Positions 35,035-43,808 of a stretch of DNA of 64,000 nucleotides are shown here, piece after piece. This DNA comes from an uncultured Eubacterium sp. (lineage in GTDB: Bacteria > Bacillota > Clostridia > Lachnospirales > Lachnospiraceae): positions 27,088 to 91,087 of the forward strand of contig CAJTZX010000008.1 of NCBI GenBank assembly GCA_910584345.1. Reading direction: 5' to 3'. Numbering within the stretch: position 1 is the stretch's first letter; every line of letters starts with the position of its first letter. Below the pieces are notes generated by a model. The model did not search any database. It was not told where the DNA came from and saw only the letters and a list, made by a program, of their open reading frames with translations. The translations under genes and the position numbers were made by a program.

Positions 35035-37005
35035 ATGAGTTCTACATTTTTCGGATTAAATATCGGCTGGTCTGCATTAAATGCATTCTCAGCCTCTATC
35101 AATACAACAGCGAATAACGTATCCAATGCAAATACGCCAGGCTACAGCAAGCAGGTTGTCAATCTGGTGGCAAAAGCCTCTCTGAGAAATTATACGTATG
35201 GTACGCTTGGAAGCGGTGTGGATGCGGATTCTATTTCACAGCTGCGCAACACTTATTATGATGTAAAGTACTGGACGAATAACAGTAATGTCGGGCAATA
35301 TGAAAAGAAAGGGTATTATATGGCGCAGATCGAAAATCTTTATCGGGACGATCAGGAGGAGAGCGCTACGGGGTTTGCATCTATTTATAAGGAGATGTTT
35401 AATACACTTGATTCTTTAAAAGGAGACGGCTCAGAATTATATATTCGTAATCAGTTTATAAATAATGCACAAAGTTTGATGGAATATTTTAACAATATGT
35501 CCGGTCATTTGAAAACACTGCAATCTGACTGCAATCAGGAAGTACGCGCATTAGTAAGCCAAATCAATTCGTATGCGCAAAAAATTTCCATTATTAACGA
35601 TAAGATCAATACAATAGAAATTCAGGGAAGAAGAGCCAATGAGCTGCGTGACCAGAGAGCTTATTTGTTAGATGAGCTTTCAAAAATTGTTCCGATTGAA
35701 ACGGAAGAAACGCAGGTTCTTAATAGCAATGATCCAGATATGTACGTAGGAGGCACGCTTTTCCGTGTTCGCGTGGAAGGTCAGCTGCTGGTAGACGGTA
35801 GTGATTATAATCCTTTGGAATGTTATACACGTGAGGAAAAAGTGAACCAGAATGATATTGATGGATTGTATGATATCCGTTGGTCACATACAGGTAATGA
35901 ATTTAATGCTTCTTCTGATACAATGTCGGGTGAATTAAAAGCAGTATTAAATATCCGTGATGGGAATAATAAAGAAAATCTTCAGGGAACATTATCTAAA
36001 GTAGATGCAGGCGGTTCTAAAATCTATATTACGGATCCGAATATTACATCGGTGGAAGCAATGAATATGCCGGATAGCGGCTATATTACAATTGCAAACC
36101 GTACTTATACGTATTCCAGATTTGAAATGACAGTTGCGAAAGATAAGAATGGCAAAGAAACATGTACTTATATGTTTGAGATGGAAAATACGGATATGAC
36201 TTCTTTAGCAGGCAAGACCGGAAGAGAAGTAAGCATTGGCCGTCCAATTGATGCACGCGGCATTCCATATTATATGACGCAAATGAATGAATTTTTACGT
36301 TCATTTTGTCGAAAATTTAACGACATGCAGATCTATGGAAAAGGCGACGGAACGACAAAATTGGATGGTACGCAAGTGACAGATCGTTATACGATTGATG
36401 CTGCAGGCAATGTAATTCCAGAAGAGTTTAAATATAAAGACGGTGGTGCAGATACACAAGGGAATCAGATGGGAGCATTTTTCGTTTCTATTAAGACAGA
36501 TGGAACAGAAAATGCATTTTTAGATACGAAAAAGGCAGATGGAGACAAAGGTACAGTAACAACCTACAAATCGGATGCAAAGGGCGGAAATTATTATCAG
36601 ATGACTGCGGGCAATGTGACCGTAAATGATAAAAGTATGAAAGACCCAAATTATTTTGCAACATCAACACGTACAGATACAGATGAAAGTGAAACAGGAA
36701 TCGTGGATATGATGTTGGAACTGCAGTCAAAAACAGTGATTTACCGCGGTTCCGGCGGAAATCAGTTTTTAGAGTATATTGTAACGGATATTACCGTAGA
36801 CAGGCAGGAAGCAGATATTTTAAGTTCTAATTATGGTGATATTGGCAATACGATAGATACTTATCGAATGTCAATATCAAGTGTGGATGAAGATGAAGAA
36901 GGCATGGACATTGTAAAATTCCAGAACGCATATAATCTGGCATCCAAGATTATCTCAACGATGAACGAGATGTATGATCGTCTGATCACACAGACCGGCG
37001 TATAA
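35035..37005 (+). CDS. flgK: Second FlgK-like hook-associated protein
   Basis: 656 residues with FlgK ends: NTTANNVSNANTPGYSKQVV at the start and FQNAYNLASKIISTMNEMYDRLI at the end. The N-terminal part (LRNTYYDVKYWTNNSN) matches standard FlgK more closely than the first copy does. The middle regions of the two copies differ. Whether both form junction rings, or one has a different task, cannot be told. Confidence 0.9.
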   Translation: MSSTFFGLNIGWSALNAFSASINTTANNVSNANTPGYSKQVVNLVAKASLRNYTYGTLGSGVDADSISQLRNTYYDVKYWTNNSNVGQYEKKGYYMAQIENLYRDDQEESATGFASIYKEMFNTLDSLKGDGSELYIRNQFINNAQSLMEYFNNMSGHLKTLQSDCNQEVRALVSQINSYAQKISIINDKINTIEIQGRRANELRDQRAYLLDELSKIVPIETEETQVLNSNDPDMYVGGTLFRVRVEGQLLVDGSDYNPLECYTREEKVNQNDIDGLYDIRWSHTGNEFNASSDTMSGELKAVLNIRDGNNKENLQGTLSKVDAGGSKIYITDPNITSVEAMNMPDSGYITIANRTYTYSRFEMTVAKDKNGKETCTYMFEMENTDMTSLAGKTGREVSIGRPIDARGIPYYMTQMNEFLRSFCRKFNDMQIYGKGDGTTKLDGTQVTDRYTIDAAGNVIPEEFKYKDGGADTQGNQMGAFFVSIKTDGTENAFLDTKKADGDKGTVTTYKSDAKGGNYYQMTAGNVTVNDKSMKDPNYFATSTRTDTDESETGIVDMMLELQSKTVIYRGSGGNQFLEYIVTDITVDRQEADILSSNYGDIGNTIDTYRMSISSVDEDEEGMDIVKFQNAYNLASKIISTMNEMYDRLITQTGV

Positions 37006-37019
37006 AGGAGGGGACAGTT

Positions 37020-38885
37020 ATGATGCGAGTAACAAATTCCATGATCGTGAAACGGACAAAATCTAATATTAATGCAAACAGAGCGAACGTGGATCATACA
37101 AATAACCAGATGTCTATTCAGAAAAAAATTACAAAGCCTTCGGATAATCCTATTATTGCCATTCGTGCATTGCGTCTGCGCAGTACATTGAGTACAATCA
37201 CGCAGTATTATGATAATAATATTCCGGATACAGAGTCCTGGATGGAATGTACGCAGACAGCAATGATTAATATGAAAGATTTGATATCAGATGCTCATAA
37301 GCAGGCTGTTTATGGAACAAACGATCCTCTGCAGCCGGAAAATCGTGAAGCTATTTTAAAAGAACTGCAGTCATTGCAGCAGCAAATTTACTGTGAAGGC
37401 AATGCAGATTATGACCAGAGGACGATATTTACGGGATATAAGACAAATCAAAATGTGACATTTATGAACACTGCTGAAGCAAAGGCAGAACACTATAAAA
37501 TTACAGAAACATTTGATTTTAAGCAAATAGAAAAAAAAGAGTATTACCAGGGAAGATTTGACGATACATCCAATACAACGATGTTAGGTGATCCAAATGC
37601 AAATCCTCCTGTTCCTCCAGCTAATATTCCAGTATTTGATGATGTACAGTTAAACAGACTGCGGTTATCTTATGATGAAATTACCGCAGATGAAAATTCG
37701 TTAAGCATTACTTATACAGACAGCGCTACAGGTGCAAAGAGCACAATGACGATGTCAGCAGATGGAAAGACTGTCAGCATAGACGGTTGTACATTCACAA
37801 TGGGACTGGATACATCAGTCACTCCGAACAGACAGGTAATATCTGTAAATGCGCCAAGCGGATATACCGCTGTGCCAAGCCAGCTTCCGGCAACCGGAAA
37901 TCTGGCGGATGGCAGCGCGTATACAACACAGTTATACAAAAATTCAGATTATGATTTTACAAATCCGGCTGCTCCTGTTCCGCTGCCAGGCATTACTGCG
38001 GAACCTCCAAAATCGTTGTCGGTAAATTACTCGAATACTTCGCCGGAGCTTACAGCAAATGTAAATGGTCAAACGCTTGTATATAAAGTCAGAGATACGG
38101 CAGATCTTAGAACAAATGGCTACGATATCGCAGATAATGAAATAGTATTCGATCATGCAAGCGGAGAGTTAATCTTTACAGATAAAACAGCAGAAATTTT
38201 TGACGCAGGAAAAGCATCTTTTTCATTCACTTATGACAAAAATGGATTTGAGGAAGGGGAACTGCATCCGGAATACTTTTTCAATTGTACAAGATACATG
38301 TCTGAGAGAGATGATATTGTATATGAAAATTTTGATGAAAATGGTGAATGGATTACACAGGCGATTAAATATAATATAGCGAATGGACAGCAAATGCAGA
38401 TTAATACTGAAGCAAGAGATGTTTTTGATCCGAATATCCGTCGGGACATTACAGAATTGATCGATGTTGTACAGTATGCGATTTCAGCAAATAAAATTGT
38501 AGATGAGATTGAGGCAAAGATAAAGACAGCGGATCCTGCTGATGCAGAACAGCTCAACAAATGGCTGGATGCGGCAAAAAAACAGCGTGATTATGCAAAC
38601 CAAAGTATGCATGATACCTACAGCTCTTATATTTCCAAATTTCAGGGATATTTAGATGATATTAATCTTGGAATTACTAATCTGGGCGGCCGTCAGGCAC
38701 GTGTAGAGCTGACGAAAAATCGGATGAGCGTGCAGAAATCTACTTTTAAAGAATTAAAATCCATCAATGAGGACATGGATTTGTCAGATCTTGTTATTAA
38801 TTATACAGCCGCTTCTGTGGCATATCAGGCGGCGCTGCAGTCTGCTGCTAAGATTGGCAAAATGACGCTGCTCGATTTTATTTAA
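37020..38885 (+). CDS. flgL: Flagellar hook-associated protein FlgL (HAP3), enlarged
   Basis: The ends are FlgL: MRVTNSMIVKRTKSNINANR and QKKITKPSDNPIIAIRALRLRS at the start, and a flagellin-like final helix ending TLLDFI. At 621 residues it is about twice the usual length because of a central insert of some 300 residues (about 170-430) containing a Pro-rich stretch and beta-rich repeats. The insert is likely exposed on the junction surface. AAGGAGGGG supports the start. Confidence 0.88.
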   Translation: MMRVTNSMIVKRTKSNINANRANVDHTNNQMSIQKKITKPSDNPIIAIRALRLRSTLSTITQYYDNNIPDTESWMECTQTAMINMKDLISDAHKQAVYGTNDPLQPENREAILKELQSLQQQIYCEGNADYDQRTIFTGYKTNQNVTFMNTAEAKAEHYKITETFDFKQIEKKEYYQGRFDDTSNTTMLGDPNANPPVPPANIPVFDDVQLNRLRLSYDEITADENSLSITYTDSATGAKSTMTMSADGKTVSIDGCTFTMGLDTSVTPNRQVISVNAPSGYTAVPSQLPATGNLADGSAYTTQLYKNSDYDFTNPAAPVPLPGITAEPPKSLSVNYSNTSPELTANVNGQTLVYKVRDTADLRTNGYDIADNEIVFDHASGELIFTDKTAEIFDAGKASFSFTYDKNGFEEGELHPEYFFNCTRYMSERDDIVYENFDENGEWITQAIKYNIANGQQMQINTEARDVFDPNIRRDITELIDVVQYAISANKIVDEIEAKIKTADPADAEQLNKWLDAAKKQRDYANQSMHDTYSSYISKFQGYLDDINLGITNLGGRQARVELTKNRMSVQKSTFKELKSINEDMDLSDLVINYTAASVAYQAALQSAAKIGKMTLLDFI

Positions 38886-38898
38886 AAGGAGTATAAGA

Positions 38899-39354
38899 AT
38901 GAAGGCAAATACAAGATTATTTGGTGAGATAGATATCAAAGAGGATAAAATCATCAAATTAAAAGAAGGTATCATAGGTTTTCCGGATCTGCAAAATTTT
39001 ACACTCATTTATGATGAAGAAAAAGAAGGAAAGGGAAGTATTAAGTGGCTGCAGTCTATGGATGATCCGTCATTTGCACTGCCTGTTATTAATCCACTGG
39101 ACGTAAAGCCGGATTATCAGATGCTCGTCAATGAAGAAGGACTGGAATCGCTTGGGAAGATGACAGAAGAAAATACGTTTATTCTCGTTACGATTACTGT
39201 TCCAGAAAAAATTGAAGAAATGTCTGTGAATCTGAAAGCTCCATTTGTAATTAACACAGATAATTTACAGGGCGCTCAGATGATAGTGGAAGATGACTAT
39301 CCGATCAAATATAAAATCTATGAGATCTTAAATAAAAAGAAAGCAGGTGAGTAG
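38899..39354 (+). CDS. fliW: Flagellar assembly factor FliW
   Basis: 151-residue protein that binds both flagellin and CsrA; when flagellin is exported, FliW moves to CsrA and frees flagellin mRNA for translation. Typical segments are LKEGIIGFPDLQNFTLIYD and LQSMDDPSFALPVINP. It lies 2 bases before csrA. Confidence 0.95.
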   Translation: MKANTRLFGEIDIKEDKIIKLKEGIIGFPDLQNFTLIYDEEKEGKGSIKWLQSMDDPSFALPVINPLDVKPDYQMLVNEEGLESLGKMTEENTFILVTITVPEKIEEMSVNLKAPFVINTDNLQGAQMIVEDDYPIKYKIYEILNKKKAGE

Positions 39355-39356
39355 AT

Positions 39357-39581
39357 ATGCTGGCTTTGACCAGAAAAAAAGGGGAAGCATTGATGCTGAA
39401 CAATAACATTGAAGTCACGATCCTGGAAATCCGTGGCGATCAGGTGAAAATAGGCGTATCTGCTCCAAAGGAAGTACCAATCTATCGAAAAGAAGTACAT
39501 TTACAGATACAAAAAGAAAACGAAGCAGCGGCAAGTGAAGCCAATTTAAAGGCATTAAAAATGTTTTCTGAGGAAAATTAA
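39357..39581 (+). CDS. csrA: Carbon storage/flagellin translation regulator CsrA
   Basis: 74-residue RNA-binding protein beginning MLALTRKKGEALMLNNNIEV, with GVSAPKEVPIYRKEV as its core. It blocks translation by binding GGA motifs in hairpin loops. Likely targets in this window are the leaders of the major flagellin and of the unknown gene at 52658. Confidence 0.97.
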   Translation: MLALTRKKGEALMLNNNIEVTILEIRGDQVKIGVSAPKEVPIYRKEVHLQIQKENEAAASEANLKALKMFSEEN

Positions 39582-39593
39582 GGTGTGTTTCAG

Positions 39594-39644
39594 ATCCGGC
39601 TGGGTAAACTGTATGCAGCAAAGCAGTTTTTTGTTCAGCCGGAT
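39594..39644 (+). terminator. Nested hairpin terminator after csrA
   Basis: Outer stem ATCCGGCTG/CAGCCGGAT encloses an inner AAACTG...CAGTTTTTT terminator-like hairpin. It closes the flgM-csrA operon. Confidence 0.65.
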
Positions 39645-39690
39645 TTGTGTGCATACAAATAGAATGTAACGAAAAGCCTTCATCATAAGC

Positions 39691-39717
39691 TAATGATTTA
39701 TAGATTTTTACCGATAT
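39691..39717 (+). promoter_or_regulatory. Sigma-28 type promoter of the flaG-fliD operon
   Basis: TAAT (39691-39694), 15-base spacer, ACCGATAT (39710-39717). Confidence 0.75.
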
Positions 39718-39789
39718 ATACAGCAAACGAAAAGCAGCAATGTCAAAGCAATTAGTAGATACAAAAGTATTCACAAGGAGGTGGAGAAG

Positions 39790-40248
39790 ATGGCGATTGA
39801 AGCAATGAAAGCGGCTGCGGTGACTTATCAGGGAAGTGTGTCAGGTGCAGCAAAGCCGGTTCAGGTAAAAGATTCTGTAAAGACGGAAAAATCTGCTTCA
39901 GAAGCTGAAGGCAGCAAACCAGCAGCCAGCATGACAGAAGAGCCGATTGTAAAGCCTATGCAGCCTGTCCGGGGAAAACCAGAAGACAGAGCTGACCAGG
40001 AGACAGAAAGCGGCAATGGCCACCAGACAAGCAGACAGCTCCAGCAGGCTGTAGAGAAGCTGAGAAAGAATATGATGGCTCAGACAGAAGCAGTCTTTGG
40101 CATTCACGAAGGGACAAATCGTGTAATGATTAAAATTGTAGACAAAGATTCTAAAGACGTGATTAAAGAATATCCGCCGGAAGAGACGCTGGACATGATA
40201 CAAAAAGTCTGGGAAATGGCTGGAATTATGGTTGATGAAAAGGGTTAA
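39790..40248 (+). CDS. flaG: FlaG-family protein
   Basis: 152 residues: a disordered, charged first half and a C-terminal FlaG domain (about 85-150) with the pattern VMIKIVDKDSKDVIKEYPPEETLDM. FlaG proteins influence filament length and lie next to fliD in many bacteria. ATG 39790 is preceded by AAGGAGGTGG. It starts an operon with its own sigma-28 promoter. Confidence 0.88.
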   Translation: MAIEAMKAAAVTYQGSVSGAAKPVQVKDSVKTEKSASEAEGSKPAASMTEEPIVKPMQPVRGKPEDRADQETESGNGHQTSRQLQQAVEKLRKNMMAQTEAVFGIHEGTNRVMIKIVDKDSKDVIKEYPPEETLDMIQKVWEMAGIMVDEKG

Positions 40249-40262
40249 GGAGGTAGAGTAAT

Positions 40263-42572
40263 ATGACAATTCGAGTGACTGGGCTGAATTCAGGTCTGGA
40301 TACAGATTCCATTATCAAAGAACTGGTTTCGGCATACAGAACAAAAGGAGATAAGTTAAAAAAGCAGCAGACAAAAGTGTCCTGGACACAAGATAAATGG
40401 AAAAGCTTGAATGCAAAAGTATTGAATTTATATAAATCTTTGGATAATCTGCGTTTTACTTCCGGATATAATATAAAGAAAACAACTGTTTCAGATACGA
40501 CAAAGGCAACGGTAACCGCAGGGAAGAATGCAGTAAACGGTACACAGACGCTTAGCATATCACAGACGGCAAAAGGCGGATATCTGACCGGAGATCAGAT
40601 TAAGAACAATAAAAGAGGAAGTTCTGCGAAGTTAAATTATCTGGATCGTAGTTTTACAGGTTCGGGAACATTCCGTATTACCGGAAACGGGGTCAGCAAA
40701 GATATTGAACTGAATGAGACAGATACGATCGATGATTTTATCAATAAAATTAATGATTCCGGCACAGGAGTAAAGGCTTCTTACGATGCTGAAAATCAAA
40801 GAATATTTATTGCATCGAAAGCTACCGGTACAGAAAATGATTTTTCTCTTGTAGGAATGGATGCAAATGGTGCAAAGGCATTGCATGCATTAGGTGTGAA
40901 TGCTGCTTCATCAGAAGTAATAGATGAATGGACAAAATATGATAAAGGCAGTCTTGCAGCTACGCAGGCTAACCTGGAAACGGAAATAGCAAAACTTGTA
41001 CAGCTGAAAAAGGACCAGGCAGACAAAAATCAGGATATTAAAGATATACAGACTAAAAATACCGAAATATCAGGCGCAATCAATTATTACAAAGCATATG
41101 ACAATAAGCAGGCTGTATTGGAACTTAATAATATGGATGCAACAAGAGCATCATATTTGTCACAGCTTGCAAATATGTCTGACGCCGATAGAAATAAGAC
41201 ATATGTTGATGATGGTACCGGAAAACTGGTTGAAGGTACGGCAGGACAGCCTGGTTCAATGAAAGGTTCGGATCTTTACGACAAAATAATGACTGACAGC
41301 GGCATTGACCGGTATGAAAATAAAAAGGATGAGAATGGTAACGATGTTCTGGATAAGAACGGAAATCCGGTTCAGGTAGAAACAGCGATCTATCAGAAAA
41401 TTAAAGCATATGACAGCAATAAAAAGGCTGTGGATGCGTATGAAGATCCGGCAGCGGGTAATAGTGCGTATGTATTGCCAGTGGGGGCAACCAGTGCAGA
41501 TGCAGCCATTATGGCAAAGGATTATGCGAAAATTATTGAGAAAAATAATCTCGATATAGAAGATTTGCAAAACGATATATTAGATAATGAAGAAAAAATA
41601 AAAGATTATCATTTATTGGATGGTGCAAATGTTACAAAAGATATGACGGCTGCAGAAATCAGTGCGCATGCGCAAAAGCTTGCACAGCAGGTAGATTATT
41701 TCAAAAATAACTATGACAGTTCACTCGTTAACGGTAATAAAGAAGCCGCTACAGATGCAGAAATTTTGTTAAACGGCGTTAAATTTACGTCATCGTCAAA
41801 TACATTTAATATTAACGGATTAACCATCCAGACAAATGCAAAAACAACTGAAGATATCACAATTACGACAGCTACAGATACACAGGGACTTTATGACAAG
41901 ATTAAAGACTTCTTTTCCGAGTATAACAGTGTTATTGGTGAAATGGCTTCCTTGTACAATGCAGAGTCAGCAAAAGGTTATGAGCCGTTAACATCGGAAG
42001 AAAAAGAAGCGCTGTCAGAATCAGATATAGCAGAGTGGGAAAAGAAGGTAAAAGGTTCTTTGCTTCGCCGTGACAGTACGCTGGGAAGTTTGATTACAGC
42101 AATGACTTCTGCGATGCAGACAGTAACTGAGATCGGTGATAAGAAATACAGCCTTGCTACGTTGGGAATTAAGACAGGAAATTATTTCAATACAACTGCA
42201 GCTACAAGAAATCTGTTCCATATCGACGGAGATCCGGATGACGATACGACATCTGCGAATACAGATAAGCTTATGGAAATGCTGAACACAGATCCGGATA
42301 AAGTTGTTGAAATTATGAGAAATGTGACCAGCAACTTATATGATAATCTGAATGATAAGATGACGAGCACAACGTTGCGTTCTTATCAGTCTATTTACAA
42401 CGACAAAGCGATGGCACAGACTTACAGCGATTATACAAAGAAGATCAGTGCATGGGAAGATAAAGTAACAGCAATTGAAGATTCTTACTATAAAAAATTT
42501 GCAGCGATGGAGACTGCATTAGCAAAACTGCAGAGCCAGCAGTCTGCATTTGCAGGAATGCTTGGTTCATAA
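40263..42572 (+). CDS. fliD: Flagellar cap protein FliD (HAP2)
   Basis: 769-residue filament cap that folds exported flagellin at the tip. The N-terminal RVTGLNSGLDTDSIIKELVSAY and the C-terminal helix with YYKKFAAMETALAKLQSQQS are the FliD ends. It is longer than common 450-600-residue forms owing to a long insert (about 220-450) rich in Asp, Lys and Asn. AAGGAGG lies before the ATG. Confidence 0.93.
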   Translation: MTIRVTGLNSGLDTDSIIKELVSAYRTKGDKLKKQQTKVSWTQDKWKSLNAKVLNLYKSLDNLRFTSGYNIKKTTVSDTTKATVTAGKNAVNGTQTLSISQTAKGGYLTGDQIKNNKRGSSAKLNYLDRSFTGSGTFRITGNGVSKDIELNETDTIDDFINKINDSGTGVKASYDAENQRIFIASKATGTENDFSLVGMDANGAKALHALGVNAASSEVIDEWTKYDKGSLAATQANLETEIAKLVQLKKDQADKNQDIKDIQTKNTEISGAINYYKAYDNKQAVLELNNMDATRASYLSQLANMSDADRNKTYVDDGTGKLVEGTAGQPGSMKGSDLYDKIMTDSGIDRYENKKDENGNDVLDKNGNPVQVETAIYQKIKAYDSNKKAVDAYEDPAAGNSAYVLPVGATSADAAIMAKDYAKIIEKNNLDIEDLQNDILDNEEKIKDYHLLDGANVTKDMTAAEISAHAQKLAQQVDYFKNNYDSSLVNGNKEAATDAEILLNGVKFTSSSNTFNINGLTIQTNAKTTEDITITTATDTQGLYDKIKDFFSEYNSVIGEMASLYNAESAKGYEPLTSEEKEALSESDIAEWEKKVKGSLLRRDSTLGSLITAMTSAMQTVTEIGDKKYSLATLGIKTGNYFNTTAATRNLFHIDGDPDDDTTSANTDKLMEMLNTDPDKVVEIMRNVTSNLYDNLNDKMTSTTLRSYQSIYNDKAMAQTYSDYTKKISAWEDKVTAIEDSYYKKFAAMETALAKLQSQQSAFAGMLGS

Positions 42573-42581
42573 TAAAATAAA

Positions 42582-42612
42582 GTTACAGTTTTGCTTAAAG
42601 CAGAACTGTAAC
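42582..42612 (+). promoter_or_regulatory. Hairpin between fliD and fliS
   Basis: GTTACAGTTTTGC pairs with GCAGAACTGTAAC (13 bp with one G-U) around TTAAA. No T-run follows, so it is not a standard terminator; it may set RNA stability between the two genes. Confidence 0.5.
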
Positions 42613-42644
42613 AAATCAATATCTTTAGATCACGGAGGACTAGG

Positions 42645-43022
42645 ATGTTAACAAATAGCGGATATGCAGCATATGCAAATAATAAAGTCATGACAGCTTC
42701 GAAAGCAGATCTTACGCTGATGCTGTATGAAGGAGCAATTAAATTCTGTAATATAGCAATTGTTGCAATCAAAGAACACGATATTCAAAAGGCGCATACG
42801 AATATTATAAAAGTAGAACGGATTATTGAAGAATTTCAGTCTACACTTAATTTTAAATATCCGGTTGCGAAGGATTTTGATAATGTATATCAATACCTTC
42901 AGGAATGTCTCAGAAAAGCAAATATCAAAAAAGATGAAAAATTACTGGAAGAAGTACTCAAACATCTGCGTACGATGCGTGATACATGGAAAGAAGTTAT
43001 GAGAAAGAACGCAAGTGTATAG
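42645..43022 (+). CDS. fliS: Flagellin export chaperone FliS
   Basis: 125-residue helical chaperone that keeps flagellin unpolymerised and hands it to FlhA. It begins with a Tyr-rich segment (SGYAAYANNKVMTASKADLTLMLYEGAIKF) typical of FliS. The start follows CACGGAGGA. Confidence 0.93.
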   Translation: MLTNSGYAAYANNKVMTASKADLTLMLYEGAIKFCNIAIVAIKEHDIQKAHTNIIKVERIIEEFQSTLNFKYPVAKDFDNVYQYLQECLRKANIKKDEKLLEEVLKHLRTMRDTWKEVMRKNASV

Positions 43023-43138
43023 AAGCAGCAGATCAGCTTGTCCGAATTGTTACATGCGGACAGAACTTTTGGTAGATTTTGAATGGAGAAGTGCCAGGTC
43101 AGTTTAATCTGAACTGTTGCATTTGGAAAGGTGTTGGT

Positions 43139-43618
43139 ATGTCAGAAGAAAATTATCTGGATATCCTGGAACAAAGTTTGAAAAAGAAGCTGGGAATCCT
43201 GAATCAAATACGGGAAAAAAATGAACAGCAGCGTATTTTGCTATTAGATCAGGAGTTAGCACCCGAGGATTTTGAAGAAAATATTAACACCAAGGCGGCT
43301 TTGGTAGATCAATTGGAGCTGCTGGACCAGGGATTTGAGGAGATCTATGCCCGTATCCGTAAGCAGCTGGACGCGGGAAAAGAACAATATAAAGTGCAGA
43401 TTCAAAGGCTTCAGGAGCTGATTCGTCAGGTAACGGCTGTTGGCAACAGTATCCAGGCAGAAGAGCAGCGTAACTATAAGCTGGCGCAGGAAAAATTTGA
43501 GTCTGTGAAAAAACAGGTGCGCGAGGTAAAGGCAAGTCATAAAGCAGTCAGCCAGTATTACCGCAATATGACTAAGACACAGTACGTAGATGCACAGTTT
43601 TTGGACAATAAAAAGTAA
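43139..43618 (+). CDS. FlgN/FliT-like coiled-coil chaperone candidate
   Basis: 159 residues from ATG 43139 (GGAAAGGTG upstream), nearly all helix with long charged heptads (about 10-145) such as KLGILNQIREKNEQQRILLLDQ and AQEKFESVKKQVREVK. It follows fliS at the place where FliT or a second FlgN-type chaperone often lies. Sequence evidence alone is weak; the chaperone role is inferred from position and shape. Confidence 0.6.
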   Translation: MSEENYLDILEQSLKKKLGILNQIREKNEQQRILLLDQELAPEDFEENINTKAALVDQLELLDQGFEEIYARIRKQLDAGKEQYKVQIQRLQELIRQVTAVGNSIQAEEQRNYKLAQEKFESVKKQVREVKASHKAVSQYYRNMTKTQYVDAQFLDNKK

Positions 43619-43640
43619 AGAAAAAAATTGAAATTATCTA

Positions 43641-43667
43641 TAAAGTATTCAAAGTTACATCCGATAT
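43641..43667 (+). promoter_or_regulatory. Sigma-28 promoter of the major flagellin gene
   Basis: TAAA (43641-43644), 15-base spacer, TCCGATAT (43660-43667): almost exact SigD consensus. The leader to the start codon is about 135 bases. Confidence 0.9.
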
Positions 43668-43768
43668 ATAATACAAGTAAACAAGATAACAATTGTTACT
43701 TGAAAGCAGAAGTCTGAATGGAGCGTACGGCCAGTCAGGCAGACGCGCGAAACAAATAAAAATAGCAC

Positions 43769-43801
43769 ATGCATCATGGAAGATGCATTATATTCAAGGA
43801 G
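43769..43801 (+). promoter_or_regulatory. Candidate CsrA-binding hairpin in the flagellin leader
   Basis: ATGCATC (43769-43775) and GATGCAT (43782-43788) form a 7-bp stem whose six-base loop AUGGAA shows GGA. A second GGA lies in the Shine-Dalgarno AAGGAGGA just downstream. This paired arrangement is like that of the hag leader of Bacillus subtilis. Confidence 0.65.
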
Positions 43802-43808
43802 GAAAATT

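Noticed and set aside
41256..41570. Minus-strand frame inside fliD
   Set aside because: Composition mirrors the coding strand and no start signal is present.
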